64,000 nt of DNA, from the NCBI GenBank assembly GCA_004431415.1, contig QPMI01000453.1, positions 434,001-498,000 of the forward strand, given 5' to 3'. Position 1 is the stretch's first letter; the number at the start of each line of letters is the position of its first letter. Origin of the DNA: Cyanophora paradoxa. Its lineage: Eukaryota; Glaucocystophyceae; Cyanophorales; Cyanophoraceae. The position numbers and the translations under genes are program-made. Under the pieces are notes generated by a model. That model made no database searches and was not told where the DNA came from. It saw only the letters and a list, made by a program, of their open reading frames with translations. Shown in pieces: positions 42,701-54,700 of this stretch.

Positions 42701-45700
42701 GCGCCCACGTGCACACGGCCACGCAGTGTGTCACAGGTCAGTGTTGCATTGAGAGACGTGAAGGGCACCGAGCTGCCGCCCACGAGCCGAGTCGATGGAT
42801 CTATGAGCTGCGAGTAGCGGACGTCGATGCTGCCGAGAACGGGCTCGGAAGGCACGAAAGTGAACTCGAACTGGTGCGGCTGGCCGCTGACCGCGACGAG
42901 CTCGCTGATGGTGCCCGCTGCTGGAGGCGACACGGAGAGCGTGAGGTCGGAGGCCACGAGGGCGGGCGACGCTGCCGTGCGGGAGACATTGCAGGTGATG
43001 TTGGTGCCGACGACGACGCGGAGGGGCGCGCAGGCGATCGTAGCTTCCACGACGGCGACGCTGACCTCGGTGACGAGGCCGCCGCCCATGCTGCTGCTGT
43101 AGTTCGCCCAAAGGCGCAGTGCCGCTCCGGCTGCTGGCGGGTCGAAAAGAAACGTGAACGAGTCACCACTCGCTGCTGTGGGGACCAGATCAGAGATCTG
43201 TGGCGAACCGCCATCCGCGGATGCTTTGAGCAACCAGAAGCCCTCGAAATCCGTAGCGAGAAGAGGCTCCGACCCGCTCTTCCGCGCGAGAGTGACACTG
43301 ATATATGCCGGGGCGCCCGCGGCCGCGCGCGTGGCGTTCGCGGAGAGAACCGCCGCGACCACCAATATTGCCGACGGCGACTGCGCATGCGAGACTTCCG
43401 GCGACGCCGAGTTGATGGATGAGTTGTACCGGACCGACACGTTCACGCCGCCCAGGTGGAGGCTGACGTTCAGGAGGCCGAGTGACACGTTCCCCGGCTG
43501 CTGCACAAGCAGGACCAGCGGCAGCACGCGAGCCGCGTCCGCCGGCGCGACCGTCCCCGGGAGGAAGTCCGCTGTGTCGAGCGCAGGCCCGCCGGGTGAC
43601 GGAACCAAGACGCACACGATGTCTGCGCCTTCGCGGACGCGCGGCGGGCAGCTCAAGATGGCCCCCACGACCACAACGGGGGCAGGCCGGACGAAGCCAC
43701 CGCCGACGGCCATGCTCCACTGCGGCCGCAGCCACCACTCGCCCGCCTCATGCAGCTGCAGCGACGAGACTCCGACGTCGACGTCTCCGCTCAACGCGAC
43801 AAATTCCTCGCTCATGCTTGTCCCAGCCGGGCTCCCTGTGCCTCCAGTGTCCGGGTCCGAAGGCGGGAGGCGGGCAACATCCGCGAAGTCGCTCGGGAGG
43901 AGCGGCGCAGATCCCGCCGGGGGCACCAGGATGCACGAGAAGTTCGCCGCCACGCCGACGCGGAGCGGGCAGTGCACGGAGGCGTTGATGGTGACGATCG
44001 TGCCCAGCAGCCCGTCGACAACCGTTACAAGCGACAGTCCGCCGGTGAGGGACGGGTGCCACTGGATCTGCAGGGACGCGAGCATGAGAGCCGTGTCCAG
44101 AGACGCGCGCTGGATCGGAGCGCAAAGCCGCAGGGAAACAATTACCTGGAGGCCCTCACCGCTGGGCCCCGTCAGGTTCGTGAGGGTGAAGTTGAAGGAG
44201 AGGGACCCGCTGAGGGTCGGGTGGGGGCCGATGTCGCCCGCCACTCCCGCGGGCGAGGCCCGAATGACGAAGTCGGAGGGGAAGAGGTCGCCGCCCGTGG
44301 CGAACTTCGTTACGTTGCAGAGAATCGCAGCGCCCACACGGCCGCGCAGTGTGTCACAGGTCAGTGTTGCATTGAGAGACGTGAAGGGCACCGAGCTGCC
44401 GCCCACGAGCCGAGTCGATGGATCTATGAGCTGCGAGTAGCGGACGTCGATGCTGCCGAGAACGGGCTCGGAAGGCACGAAAGTGAACTCGAACTGGTGC
44501 GGCTGGCCGCTGACCGCGACGAGCTCGCTGATGGTGCCCGCTGCTGGAGGCGACACGGAGAGCGTGAGGTCGGAGGCCACAAGGGCAGGCGATGCTGCCG
44601 TGCGGGAGACATTGCAGGTGATGTTGGTGCCGACGACGACGCGGAGGGGCGCGCAGGCGATCGTAGCTTCCACGACGGCGACGCTGACCTCGGTGACGAG
44701 GCCGCCGCCCATGCTGCTGCTGTAGTTCGCCCAAAGGCGCAGTGCCGCTCCGGCTGCTGGCGGTTCGAAAAGAAACGTGAACGAGTCACCACTCGCTGCT
44801 GTGGGGACCAGATCAGAGATCTGTGGCGAACCGCCATCCGCGGATGCTTTGAGCAACCAGAAGCCCTCGAAATCCGTAGCGAGAAGAGGCTCCGACCCGC
44901 TCTTCCGCGCGAGAGTGACACTGATATATGCCGGGGCGCCCGCGGCCGCGCGCGTGGCGTTCGCGGAGAGAACCGCCGCGACCACAAATATTGCCGACGG
45001 TGACTGCGCATGCGAGACTTCCGGCGACGCCGAGTTGATGGATGAGTTGTACCGGACCGACACGTTCACGCCGCCCAGGTGGAGGCTGACGTTCAGGAGG
45101 CCGAGTGACACGTTCCCCGGCTGCTGCACAAGCAGGACCAGCGGCAGCACGCGAGCCGCGTCCGCCGGCACGACCGTCCCCGGGAGGAAGTCCGCTGTGT
45201 CGAGCGCAGGCCCGCCGGGTGACGGAACCAAGACGCACACGATGTCTGCGCCTTCGCGGACGCGCGGCGGGCAGCTCAACATGGCCCCCACGACCACAAC
45301 GGGGGCAGGCCGGACGAAGCCACCGCCGACGGCCATGCTCCACTGCGGCCGCAGCCACCACTCGCCCGCCTCATGCAGCTGCAGCGACGAGACTCCAACG
45401 TCGACGTCTCCGCTCAACGCGACAAAGACCTCGCTCATGCTTGTCCCAGCCGGGCTCCCTGTGCCTGCAGTGTCCGGGTCCGAAGGCGGGAGGCGGGCAA
45501 CATCCGCGAAGTCGCTCGGGAGGAGCGGCGCAGATCCCGCCGGGGGCACCAGGATGCACGAGAAGTTCGCCGCCACGCCGACGCGGAGCGGGCAGTGCAC
45601 GGGGGCGTTGATGGTGACGATCGTGCCCAGCAGCCCGTCGACAACCGTTACAAGCGACAGTCCGCCGGTGAGGGACGGGTGCCACTGGATCTGCAGGGAC

Positions 45701-48700
45701 GCGAGCATGAGAGCCGTGTCCAGAGACGCGCGCTGGAGCGCAAAGCCGCAGGGAAACAATCACCTGGAGGCCCTCACCGCTGGGCCCCGTCAGGTTCGTG
45801 AGGGTGAAGTTGAAGGAGAGGGACCCGCTGAGGGTCGGGTGGGGGCCGATGTCGCCCGCCACTCCCGCGGGCGAGGCCCGAATGACGAAGTCGGAGGGGA
45901 AGAGGTTGCCGCCCGTGGCGAACTTCGTTACGTTGCAGAGAATCGCAGCGCCCACGCGGCCGCGCAGTGTGTCACAGGTCAGTGTTGCATTGAGAGACGT
46001 GAAGGGCACCGAGCTGCCGCCCACGAGCCGAGTCGATGGATCTATGAGCTGCGAGTAGCGGACGTCGATGCTGCCGAGAACGGGCTCGGAAGGCACGAAA
46101 GTGAACTCGAACTGGTGCGGCTGGCCGCTGACCGCGACGAGCTCGCTGATGGTGCCCGCTGCTGGAGGCGACACGGAGAGCGTGAGGTCGGAGGCCACGA
46201 GGGCGGGCGACGCTGCCGTGCGGGAGACATTGCAGGTGATGTTGGTGCCGACGACGACGCGGAGGGGCGCGCAGGCGATCGTAGCTTCCACGACGGCGAC
46301 GCTGACCTCGGTGACGAGGCCGCCGCCCATGCTGCTGCTGTAGTTCGCCCAAAGGCGCAGTGCCGCTCCGGCTGCTGGCGGTTCGAAAAGAAACGTGAAC
46401 GAGTCACCACTCGCTGCTGTGGGGACCAGATCAGAGATCTGTGGCGAACCGCCATCGGCAGATGCTTTGAGCAACCAGAAGCCCTCGAAGTCCGTGGCGA
46501 GAAGAGGCTCCGACCCGCTCTTCCGCGCGAGAGTTACACTGATATATGCCGGGGCGCCCGCGGCCGCGCGCGTGGCGTTCGCGGAGAGAACCGCCGCGAC
46601 CACAAATATTGCCGACGGCGACTGTGCATGCGAGACTTCCGGCGACGCCGAGTTGATGGATGAGTTGTACCGGACCGACACGTTCACGCCGCCCAGGTGG
46701 AGGCTGACGTTCAGGAGGCCGAGCGACACGTTCCCCGGCTGCTGCACAAGCAGGACCAGCGGCAGCACGCGAGCCGCGTCCGCCGGCACGACCGTCCCCG
46801 GGAGGAAGTCCGCTGTGTCGAGCGCAGGCCCGCCGGGTGACGGAACCAAGACGCACACGATGTCTGCGCCTTCGCGGACGCGCGGCGGGCAGCTCAACAT
46901 GGCCCCCACGACCACAACGGGGGCAGGCCGGACGAAGCCACCGCCGACGGCCATGCTCCACTGCGGCCGCAGCCACCACTCGCCCGCCTCATGCAGCTGC
47001 AGCGACGAGACTCCGACGTCGACGTCTCCGCTCAACGCGACAAATTCCTCGCTCATGCTTGTCCCAGCCGGGCTCCCTGTGCCTGCAGTGTCCGGGTCCG
47101 AAGGCGGGAGGCGGGCAACATCCGCGAAGTCGCTCGGGAGGAGCGGCGCAGATCCCGCCGGGGGCACCAGGATGCACGAGAAGTTCGCCGCCACGCCGAC
47201 GCGGGGCGGGCAGTGCACGGAGGCGTTGATGGTGACGATCGTGCCCAGCAGCCCGTCGACAACCGTCACGAGCGACAGTCCGCCGGTGAGGGACGGGTGC
47301 CACTGGATCTGCAGGGACGCGAGCATGAGAGCCGTGTCCAGAGACGCGCGCTGGATCGGAGCGCAAAGCCGCAGGGAAACAATTACCTGGAGGCCCTCAC
47401 CGCTGGGCCCCGTCAGGTTCGTGAGGGTGAAGTTGAAGGAGAGGGACCCGCTGAGGGTCGGGTGGGGGCCGATGTCGCCCGCCACTCCCGCGGGCGAGGC
47501 CCGAATGACGAAGTCGGAGGGGAAGAGGTCGCCGCCCGTGGCGAACTTCGTTACGTTGCAGAGAATCGCAGCGCCCACGCGGCCGCGCAGTGTGTCACAG
47601 GTCAGTGTTGCATTGAGAGACGTGAAGGGCACCGAGCTGCCGCCCACGAGCCGAGTCGATGGATCTATGAGCTGCGAGTAGCGGACGTCGATGCTGCCGA
47701 GAACGGGCTCGGAAGGCACGAAAGTGAACTCGAACTGGTGCGGCTGGCCGCTGACCGCGACGAGCTCGCTGATGGTGCCCGCTGCTGGAGGCGACACGGA
47801 GAGCGTGAGGTCGGAGGCCACGAGGGCGGGCGACGCTGCCGTGCGGGAGACATTGCAGGTGATGTTGGTGCCGACGACGACGCGGAGGGGCGCGCAGGCG
47901 ATCGTAGCTTCCACGACGGCGACGCTGACCTCGGTGACGAGGCCGCCGCCCATGCTGCTGCTGTAGTTCGCCCAAAGGCGCAGTGCCGCTCCGGCTGCTG
48001 GCGGGTCGAAAAGAAACGTGAACGAGTCACCACTCGCTGCTGTGGGGACCAGATCAGAGATCTGTGGCGAACCGCCATCGGCGGATGCTTTGAGCAACCA
48101 GAAGCCCTCGAAGTCCGTGGCGAGAAGAGGCTCCGACCCGCTCTTCCGCGCGAGAGTGACACTGATATATGCCGGGGCGCCCGCGGCCGCGCGCGTGGCG
48201 TTCGTGGAGAGAACCGCCGCGACCACAAATATTGCCGACGGCGACTGCGCATGCGAGACTTCCGGCGACGCCGAGTTGATGGATGAGTTGTACCGGACCG
48301 ACACGTTCACGCCGCCCAGGTGGAGGCTGACGTTCAGGAGGCCGAGCGACACGTTCCCCGGCTGCTGCACAAGCAGGACCAGCGGCAGCACGCGAGCCGC
48401 GTCCGCCGGCACGACCGTCCCCGGGAGGAAGTCCGCTGTGTCGAGCGCAGGCCCGCCGGGTGACGGAACCAAGACGCACACGATGTCTGCGCCTTCGCGG
48501 ACGCGCGGCGGGCAGCTCAAGATGGCCCCCACGACCACAACGGGGGCAGGCCGGACGAAGCCACCGCCGACGGCCATGCTCCACTGCGGCCGCAGCCACC
48601 ACTCGCCCGCCTCATGCAGCTGCAGCGACGAGACTCCGACGTCGACGTCTCCGCTCAACGCGACAAAGACCTCGCTCATGCTTGTCCCAGCCGGGCTCCC

Positions 48701-51700
48701 TGTGCCTGCAGTGTCCGGGTCCGAAGGCGGGAGGCGCGCAACATCCGCGAAGTCGCTCGGGAGGAGCGGCGCAGATCCCGCCGGGGGCACCAGGATGCAC
48801 GAGAAGTTCGCCGCCACGCCGACGCGGGGCGGGCAGTGCACGGAGGTGTTGATGGTGACGATCGTGCCCAGCAGCCCGTCGACAACCGTTACAAGCGACA
48901 GTCCGCCGGTGAGGGACGGGTGCCACTGGATCTGCAGGGACGCGAGCATGAGAGCCGTGTCCAGAGATGCGCGCTGGATCGGAGCGCAAAGCCGCAGGGA
49001 AACAATCACCTGGAGGCCCTCACCGCTGGGCCCCGTCAGGTTCGTGAGGGTGAAGTTGAAGGAGAGGGACCCGCTGAGGGTCGGGTGGGGGCCGATGTCG
49101 CCCGCCACTCCCGCGGGCGAGGCCCGAATGACGAAGTCGGAGGGGAAGAGGTCGCCGCCCGTGGCGAACTTCGTTACGTTGCAGAGAATCGCAGCGCCCA
49201 CGCGGCCGCGCAGTGTGTCACAGGTCAGGGTTGCATTGAGAGACGTGAAGGGCACCGAGCTGCCGCCTACGTCGATGCTGCCGAGAACGGGCTCCGAGGG
49301 CACGAAAGTGAACTCAAACTGGTGCGGCTGGCCGCTGACCGCGATGAGCTCGCTGAGGGAACCCGCCGTCGGCGGTGACACAGAGGGCGTCAGGTCGGAC
49401 GCTTGGAGGGCGGGTAACGCTGCCGTGACATTGCAGGTGATGTTGGTGCCGACGACGACGCGGAGGGGCGAGCAGGCGATCGTAGCCGCCGCGACGACTT
49501 CTATGACTTGGTTCGCCAAATATATGCCACTCAGCGGCTTGACCTCGGGATCGGACAGATCAGAGGAGGCTGTAATATAGAGGCGGGTCGGTTCAGTATG
49601 GCTTGTGGTGTTCCGCCCAACAAGGCGAGCCGTTATCTTGCCGGCGGAGCTCTCGCGCGAGACGTGGAGGAGCTCAACGAGTTCCGGACGAGTGATTGTA
49701 ACGTTGCTCAGAAAGGCGATGCGCGTCGTCAACTCGATGGGCGGGAGGAATGGGTCTCGCTGTGTCCATTACATTGATTAGACGAAATCAAAGCCGTAAG
49801 ATACAAATGCGGGAACAGGCCCCGAAATGAGAGATTTTGAAGTACGCGAAGTCGACTCACCGTCAACTCGATGAGAGAGAGGCTTCCGCGGGCCACACGG
49901 CAGCGGTCGCCTATCTTGCCGCTGCAATTGACGGCAAATGGTTGCAGAGTGATCCTCTTGGGGCTGGATGGAATCTGCTTCCCTCCGACACGATACCGCA
50001 CGTCGATAACGAGCTCGTTCGAGCCGGGGACCGCGCTGTCGAGGTCACCCTGCACAGAGAGTCAATATGTCGCCGATGGCGGCAATCGTCAGAGCGCGGG
50101 GACGAGAGCTCACCTGTATGTCGACAAGCACGTTCGGCCCGTCGGTGCTGCTGCTTACGAGCTTTCCTGATTCACCACAGATTCATAATCAGGAAAGCCA
50201 AAAGCTGCAGAATATTATATCAAAAGCGGCAACCTCCTGATAGGGTAATGTTGAAATCGTCCGGCACAAGCCCGGCCCTTGATAGTGCCTGCAGACAAAC
50301 GCTAGTCAAGCATTCCACTATAACTAAGAGCGCGAGCTCTTATATTCCAATATATTCCACTATAGCATTCCACTAAGAGCGCGAGCTCTTATATTCCACT
50401 ATATTCCACTAAGAGCACGAGCTACTGCGCAGAAGAGAGCGCACGGGCGCGATTGTGCAGCGAACGTAGCAGGTCGCACTGCAAAAACGGAATCAGACGT
50501 CAAATACCGTACGCGTACGCGCGCAAAGCTCGCTCGACATGCATTGGCCGCGAACCAAATTAAAGCCCTCGAGCACGCGAACGAGTCGACTTGGAAAACG
50601 ACCAGTCGCTCTGAAAATGCCGTCCGCTCCGCCTCGCTTGGAGGCTTGAGGTAGGGAGGGGACGTTGAGGTCGGGCACGACCTGCACGCGTCTCCAAGAG
50701 TTGCGCTGTACGCGTTCGTGTCGGTGTTTAATCTTGAACTAATCAACTCGACCGCGTCATACATCTGTGCAGCCCGGCTGCCGTCAGCTTTACGCAAGGA
50801 GACTGAAACCTCGAGAGAATTTCGAAACAGAATGGATGCAAACCTTGTACGAGTACATGAGTTGAACGTGCTGCACAACTTCTGCTCCTGCTCCGCGTGG
50901 TAAGACGGAGATTGCAATTTATATTGGAAGCTATACACAATCTCCGCACCCATGACGACTGTGCCCTTCATCTCAAAACTCGTGCACTTGACCGGAATGC
51001 CGGGGTATAGAGTGTAGTCGGAAGGGGGGTTACGCGTCTCGAGGCTCCCGAGGACCGATAAATTCGCGTACGCTTCAGCAGGCCAGACAATCCCGGCATT
51101 GTCCATCACGCCCATGAGTGGGTTGGTGTACGAGGAGAGATCCAGGCTGCCCGGGTCTGAATTTCCGTAAGGAACCATGTAGAAAGTGGCGGTCTCGCCG
51201 ACGGGAATGCGGACGCCGGCCTTGGGCGTGCTGAGCGCCCCTATGACTACCTGGAGGGTGACCGACGCGAACGTAGAGAGGTCGCTGCCGTATTTGAAGT
51301 CGACCCTTACGCTTCCCGCCTGCCGCGAATTCGGATTCGCGCGAATGGACCAGACGACCGTGTCCTGGAATGCTCCCTCTTTCAAGTAATTCGATTGGAA
51401 TTGATCGGCAGGTATGTCTACCACGCTCGTATCATTCCTGCAAACTGGATTAGTGTACGGAAAATCCAACTAAGCGAGTAACGATGGGAGACGGGCGGTG
51501 CGCACGAAACCAGGAGCACGTCGTTCGTTGCGAACGAAGAGCTAATGGCACTCTTGCGAACCTGCAAGGACATCTCAAGAATATAAAGACCAAAGCCTTT
51601 CTGAGCACGTACCCAGCACGCAGCGTAGAAATTCGAACGCCTGCAGAAACGGATTAGCGGTGGAAGACAGCTTTTTCTTGGGGAATTCGGGAACGCACGC

Positions 51701-54700
51701 AGCCAAAACTGTCGGATAGCAGCCCCAGGACTGAGCCGCGATGATGTTGAAAGTCACCTGGTCATGGAGCATTTATGAGGTTAATTACATAAATATATGA
51801 GATATGAAAAGGTCTGCGGGCTCACATCGACTCCACCATCGGTCTGAGATTGACAAAATTGACGTAAGTCGCCAGTAGCGTTTCTCAGCTTGCTACGCGA
51901 TACGCCGATTCTGGAGCTTACCTTGTAGTTATCACTGTACTTTGCATACGTGGTGTTGTAAACGAAGCGAATCGCGTTCTCGACCTTGGTTGGATTTGCC
52001 GGAGCCTGATACCTGTGCTCGGACAAGCCAGCGATAAGCGTTCAGTCTTCTGTCGGAGCGACACAGAACTTCACATCGGTGCGCACTCGAAGCTGAAACG
52101 AGTGAAGCAACCGGGCGGCGTCTGGTACGTGGAGCAGCACGTGGTCACCGTGTTGTCCTCGCAGACGAGAGAGTTCGAGAATGTCGAGTTCCTGTAGTAG
52201 ACGGTCTCATTCTTGCAGGTGGATGCCGATGTTGCCGTGATGAGCGCATAGGTAGAGGACTCTGTTTTGGAAACGTGGTCGCTCGAATTATTGCGGGGGG
52301 TCTCTGCGTAGGCTAGAATCTGTTTGATGGGAAAGATCTGCCCCGGCATGTCGCGGCAGGGTGCATCCGGGGGGTATCGAAGAACGTCCGTCGAATTGGG
52401 CTGAAGCTCCGTATCGATACTGCCCTCGAACGTGCCCACTTTCAGTGGACCGATGATTTGGCCACGGGGAAGTACGGGCGAGTCGAACATCTGTGCCAGA
52501 TAGCATGAGAGCTTTGCGCCAGCTGCAAGGTGTCTCCCGTCAGATATGGAAATTAAATACAGCGTGCGGCGGATTTCGCTCATATCGGGGACTTCCCACG
52601 GCGCTCTTTCGCGCACCGCCAATTCTGAAGGGTTTCGATAACGAACTGTACTGAACGGGTGCACCCCTCAGGAAGCAGAAAGTTCGGTAGTCCAGCACGC
52701 TGTTGACCGCCCACCCGTCCCTGACAGAATGCATTCATGAACGAAAGCAATTGCAATCTCCCCCTGAAGAAGCATGTCGCGAATTCGAAGTCACCGATAA
52801 TCGCACGCACCAAAGAACCTTTCCGAGATATGTGCCTTCCGGGCCAGGGAATCCAACCTTCGATTCGGGGATGGCTTAGCGACCGACATGGGCACTTAAA
52901 AATGAAGGGAGAGACCGTGAGTTTCTCGTACTTGTACGCTCCTTTATTTCCGGTCTGCGAGCGTGTAGATCAGAGCGCGAAAACATTACGCATCAAACTT
53001 GCAGAAACGAGACGTACATTAGAGAGCTTTAGTTGTTCTGCGGACTGCGTGTCTGATGAGAGACTGGTCGAAAACACGGCCGCGGCGGTTTCGCCCCCAC
53101 TCCAGTAGATGTCTCTTGCAAACAGCTTGTACGGGCGTGTCGATTGACCTTTTTGCAGGAAGCAGTCCTGCGATGCATATGAAGAAAAACCAGTTCGATC
53201 ACAGATATGGATGCCGGGTCGGTGCGCGTACGCGCGCGCACGGTCACCGCTGGAGAGTATCCCACGACCAAATCGAACGTTCGGTTCTCGCAGGGCGATG
53301 TTGGGGCCAGGGTGCTGCTGTCGAAGGTGCGTCCGGGTTGTGCGTCGTAGATCGTATACGCGGTTGTTGTTGAGAAACGCGCGCTGAAACCGGTGATGAT
53401 CGGATACAAAAAAGCTTTGGGCCGAATGCAAAAAAAGTAATCGCCGGATGCGAGCGGCCGGATTGCAAACTGCGAAGAAGCGAAATAAGAAAACACGACG
53501 GGCAGCCGAAAAGCTGACATCTAGAGCACTCAGTCAAAACCCCTGCGCTGACCGTCGGGGGCGAACGAGAGCTTTCTGCGTCGGCGGCATCTGGTAGCAC
53601 CAGCATTCCCGAAGGCGGCGACACGAAACCCGATGCGTCATTCGGGTTGCACTGCACCGCCCCAGCGGTCCAGTCGAAGTCGCTCATCACGAATTCCGAG
53701 ACGCTCTCGGAGAGAGTAGGAGGATCTGCTATCGCCGCTGTGAGGCCTAGAGAGTGTCCTGAAGCTGTATCTTTTCGCAGGGTGCAAGTGTGGTTGTAGA
53801 TTGAATTTAGCCAGTTGCGCCTTCTACGCACATCGGTATCCGGGTTGCCCGATAAAGCCCGCGGCTGCGGAACGAAAGAACAGAGTCATTGTTCGACGGC
53901 CCCAGCTGCAGATGCATTGTTCTGATGGGCGCTCACCGCTGGGCTACATGCAAAATTGGTCCTGTGACCTGAGCAGAAGCCGCTTGCACGCATTTGAATA
54001 AAACCCACACAATACGCTGACCTTTTAGGACCGTAATGTTGAACATGAGCGGCGCCGCCCAGACCTTATTACGAAGGAGGCGATGCGACCATTAGTAACG
54101 ACGTTTGGTTAGTTAGAATTAGTTTAGGAGCGTTTCTCACCGTGTCCACGTCCTGGCCCGCAACTGCCGCAGTCCACGCGACGGCTATGACAGTCACGGC
54201 GATCCGCTTGGGGCTTCCCACCGTGATGGTAGCTTCATTTGTCTTGCCCCCGGGGACCGCGTCTTGCGCGAAGGTGAATCGAGGGGTAGCGCCTGCAAAG
54301 AGGCCCCTGATCAAATATCCAACCCGAGATCAAAGAGGCCTGAAGTGCTGTGAGAGCGACCTTCTTGGGAGTTCAATCCGCCATTGCAGTTACGCCCGAG
54401 GTAGAACGTCCCGTCGCCTAGCGTGTTCGGTCCAAGGCAGTTCACGTCCGTGGCCAATCGCTGAGAATTGTTTAGATTTCAGGCAAACAACTTCAGTGAA
54501 GCTTAAGAGCCGTGAAAATAATAGGAGTCACTCTCAATGAAGAGAAGTATGAAGTGGTAAAATACGATGCTTGCAGCGGAGGAGCGTCCACGTCTGTCGA
54601 GGTGGCCGTTTGAATGCGCAAGAGAACCAGTCGGCCAGAAAAGGAACGGTGGCACCATTCTGCACCCAGCACCTGACGGTGTCGCCTGCATGGGCAATTC

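Noticed and set aside
45730-45740. Pseudogene call for the giant gene because of a 5-base deletion
   Set aside because: The deletion lies inside a predicted 73-78 nt intron found in every unit, so the spliced frame is unaffected.
43154-49580. Long plus-strand open frames opposite the tandem array
   Set aside because: They repeat with the same 1.62-kb period, are rich in Arg/Ser/Thr without domain features, and are explained as antisense shadows of the GC-rich minus-strand coding units, which have signal-peptide context, sequons and in-phase introns.
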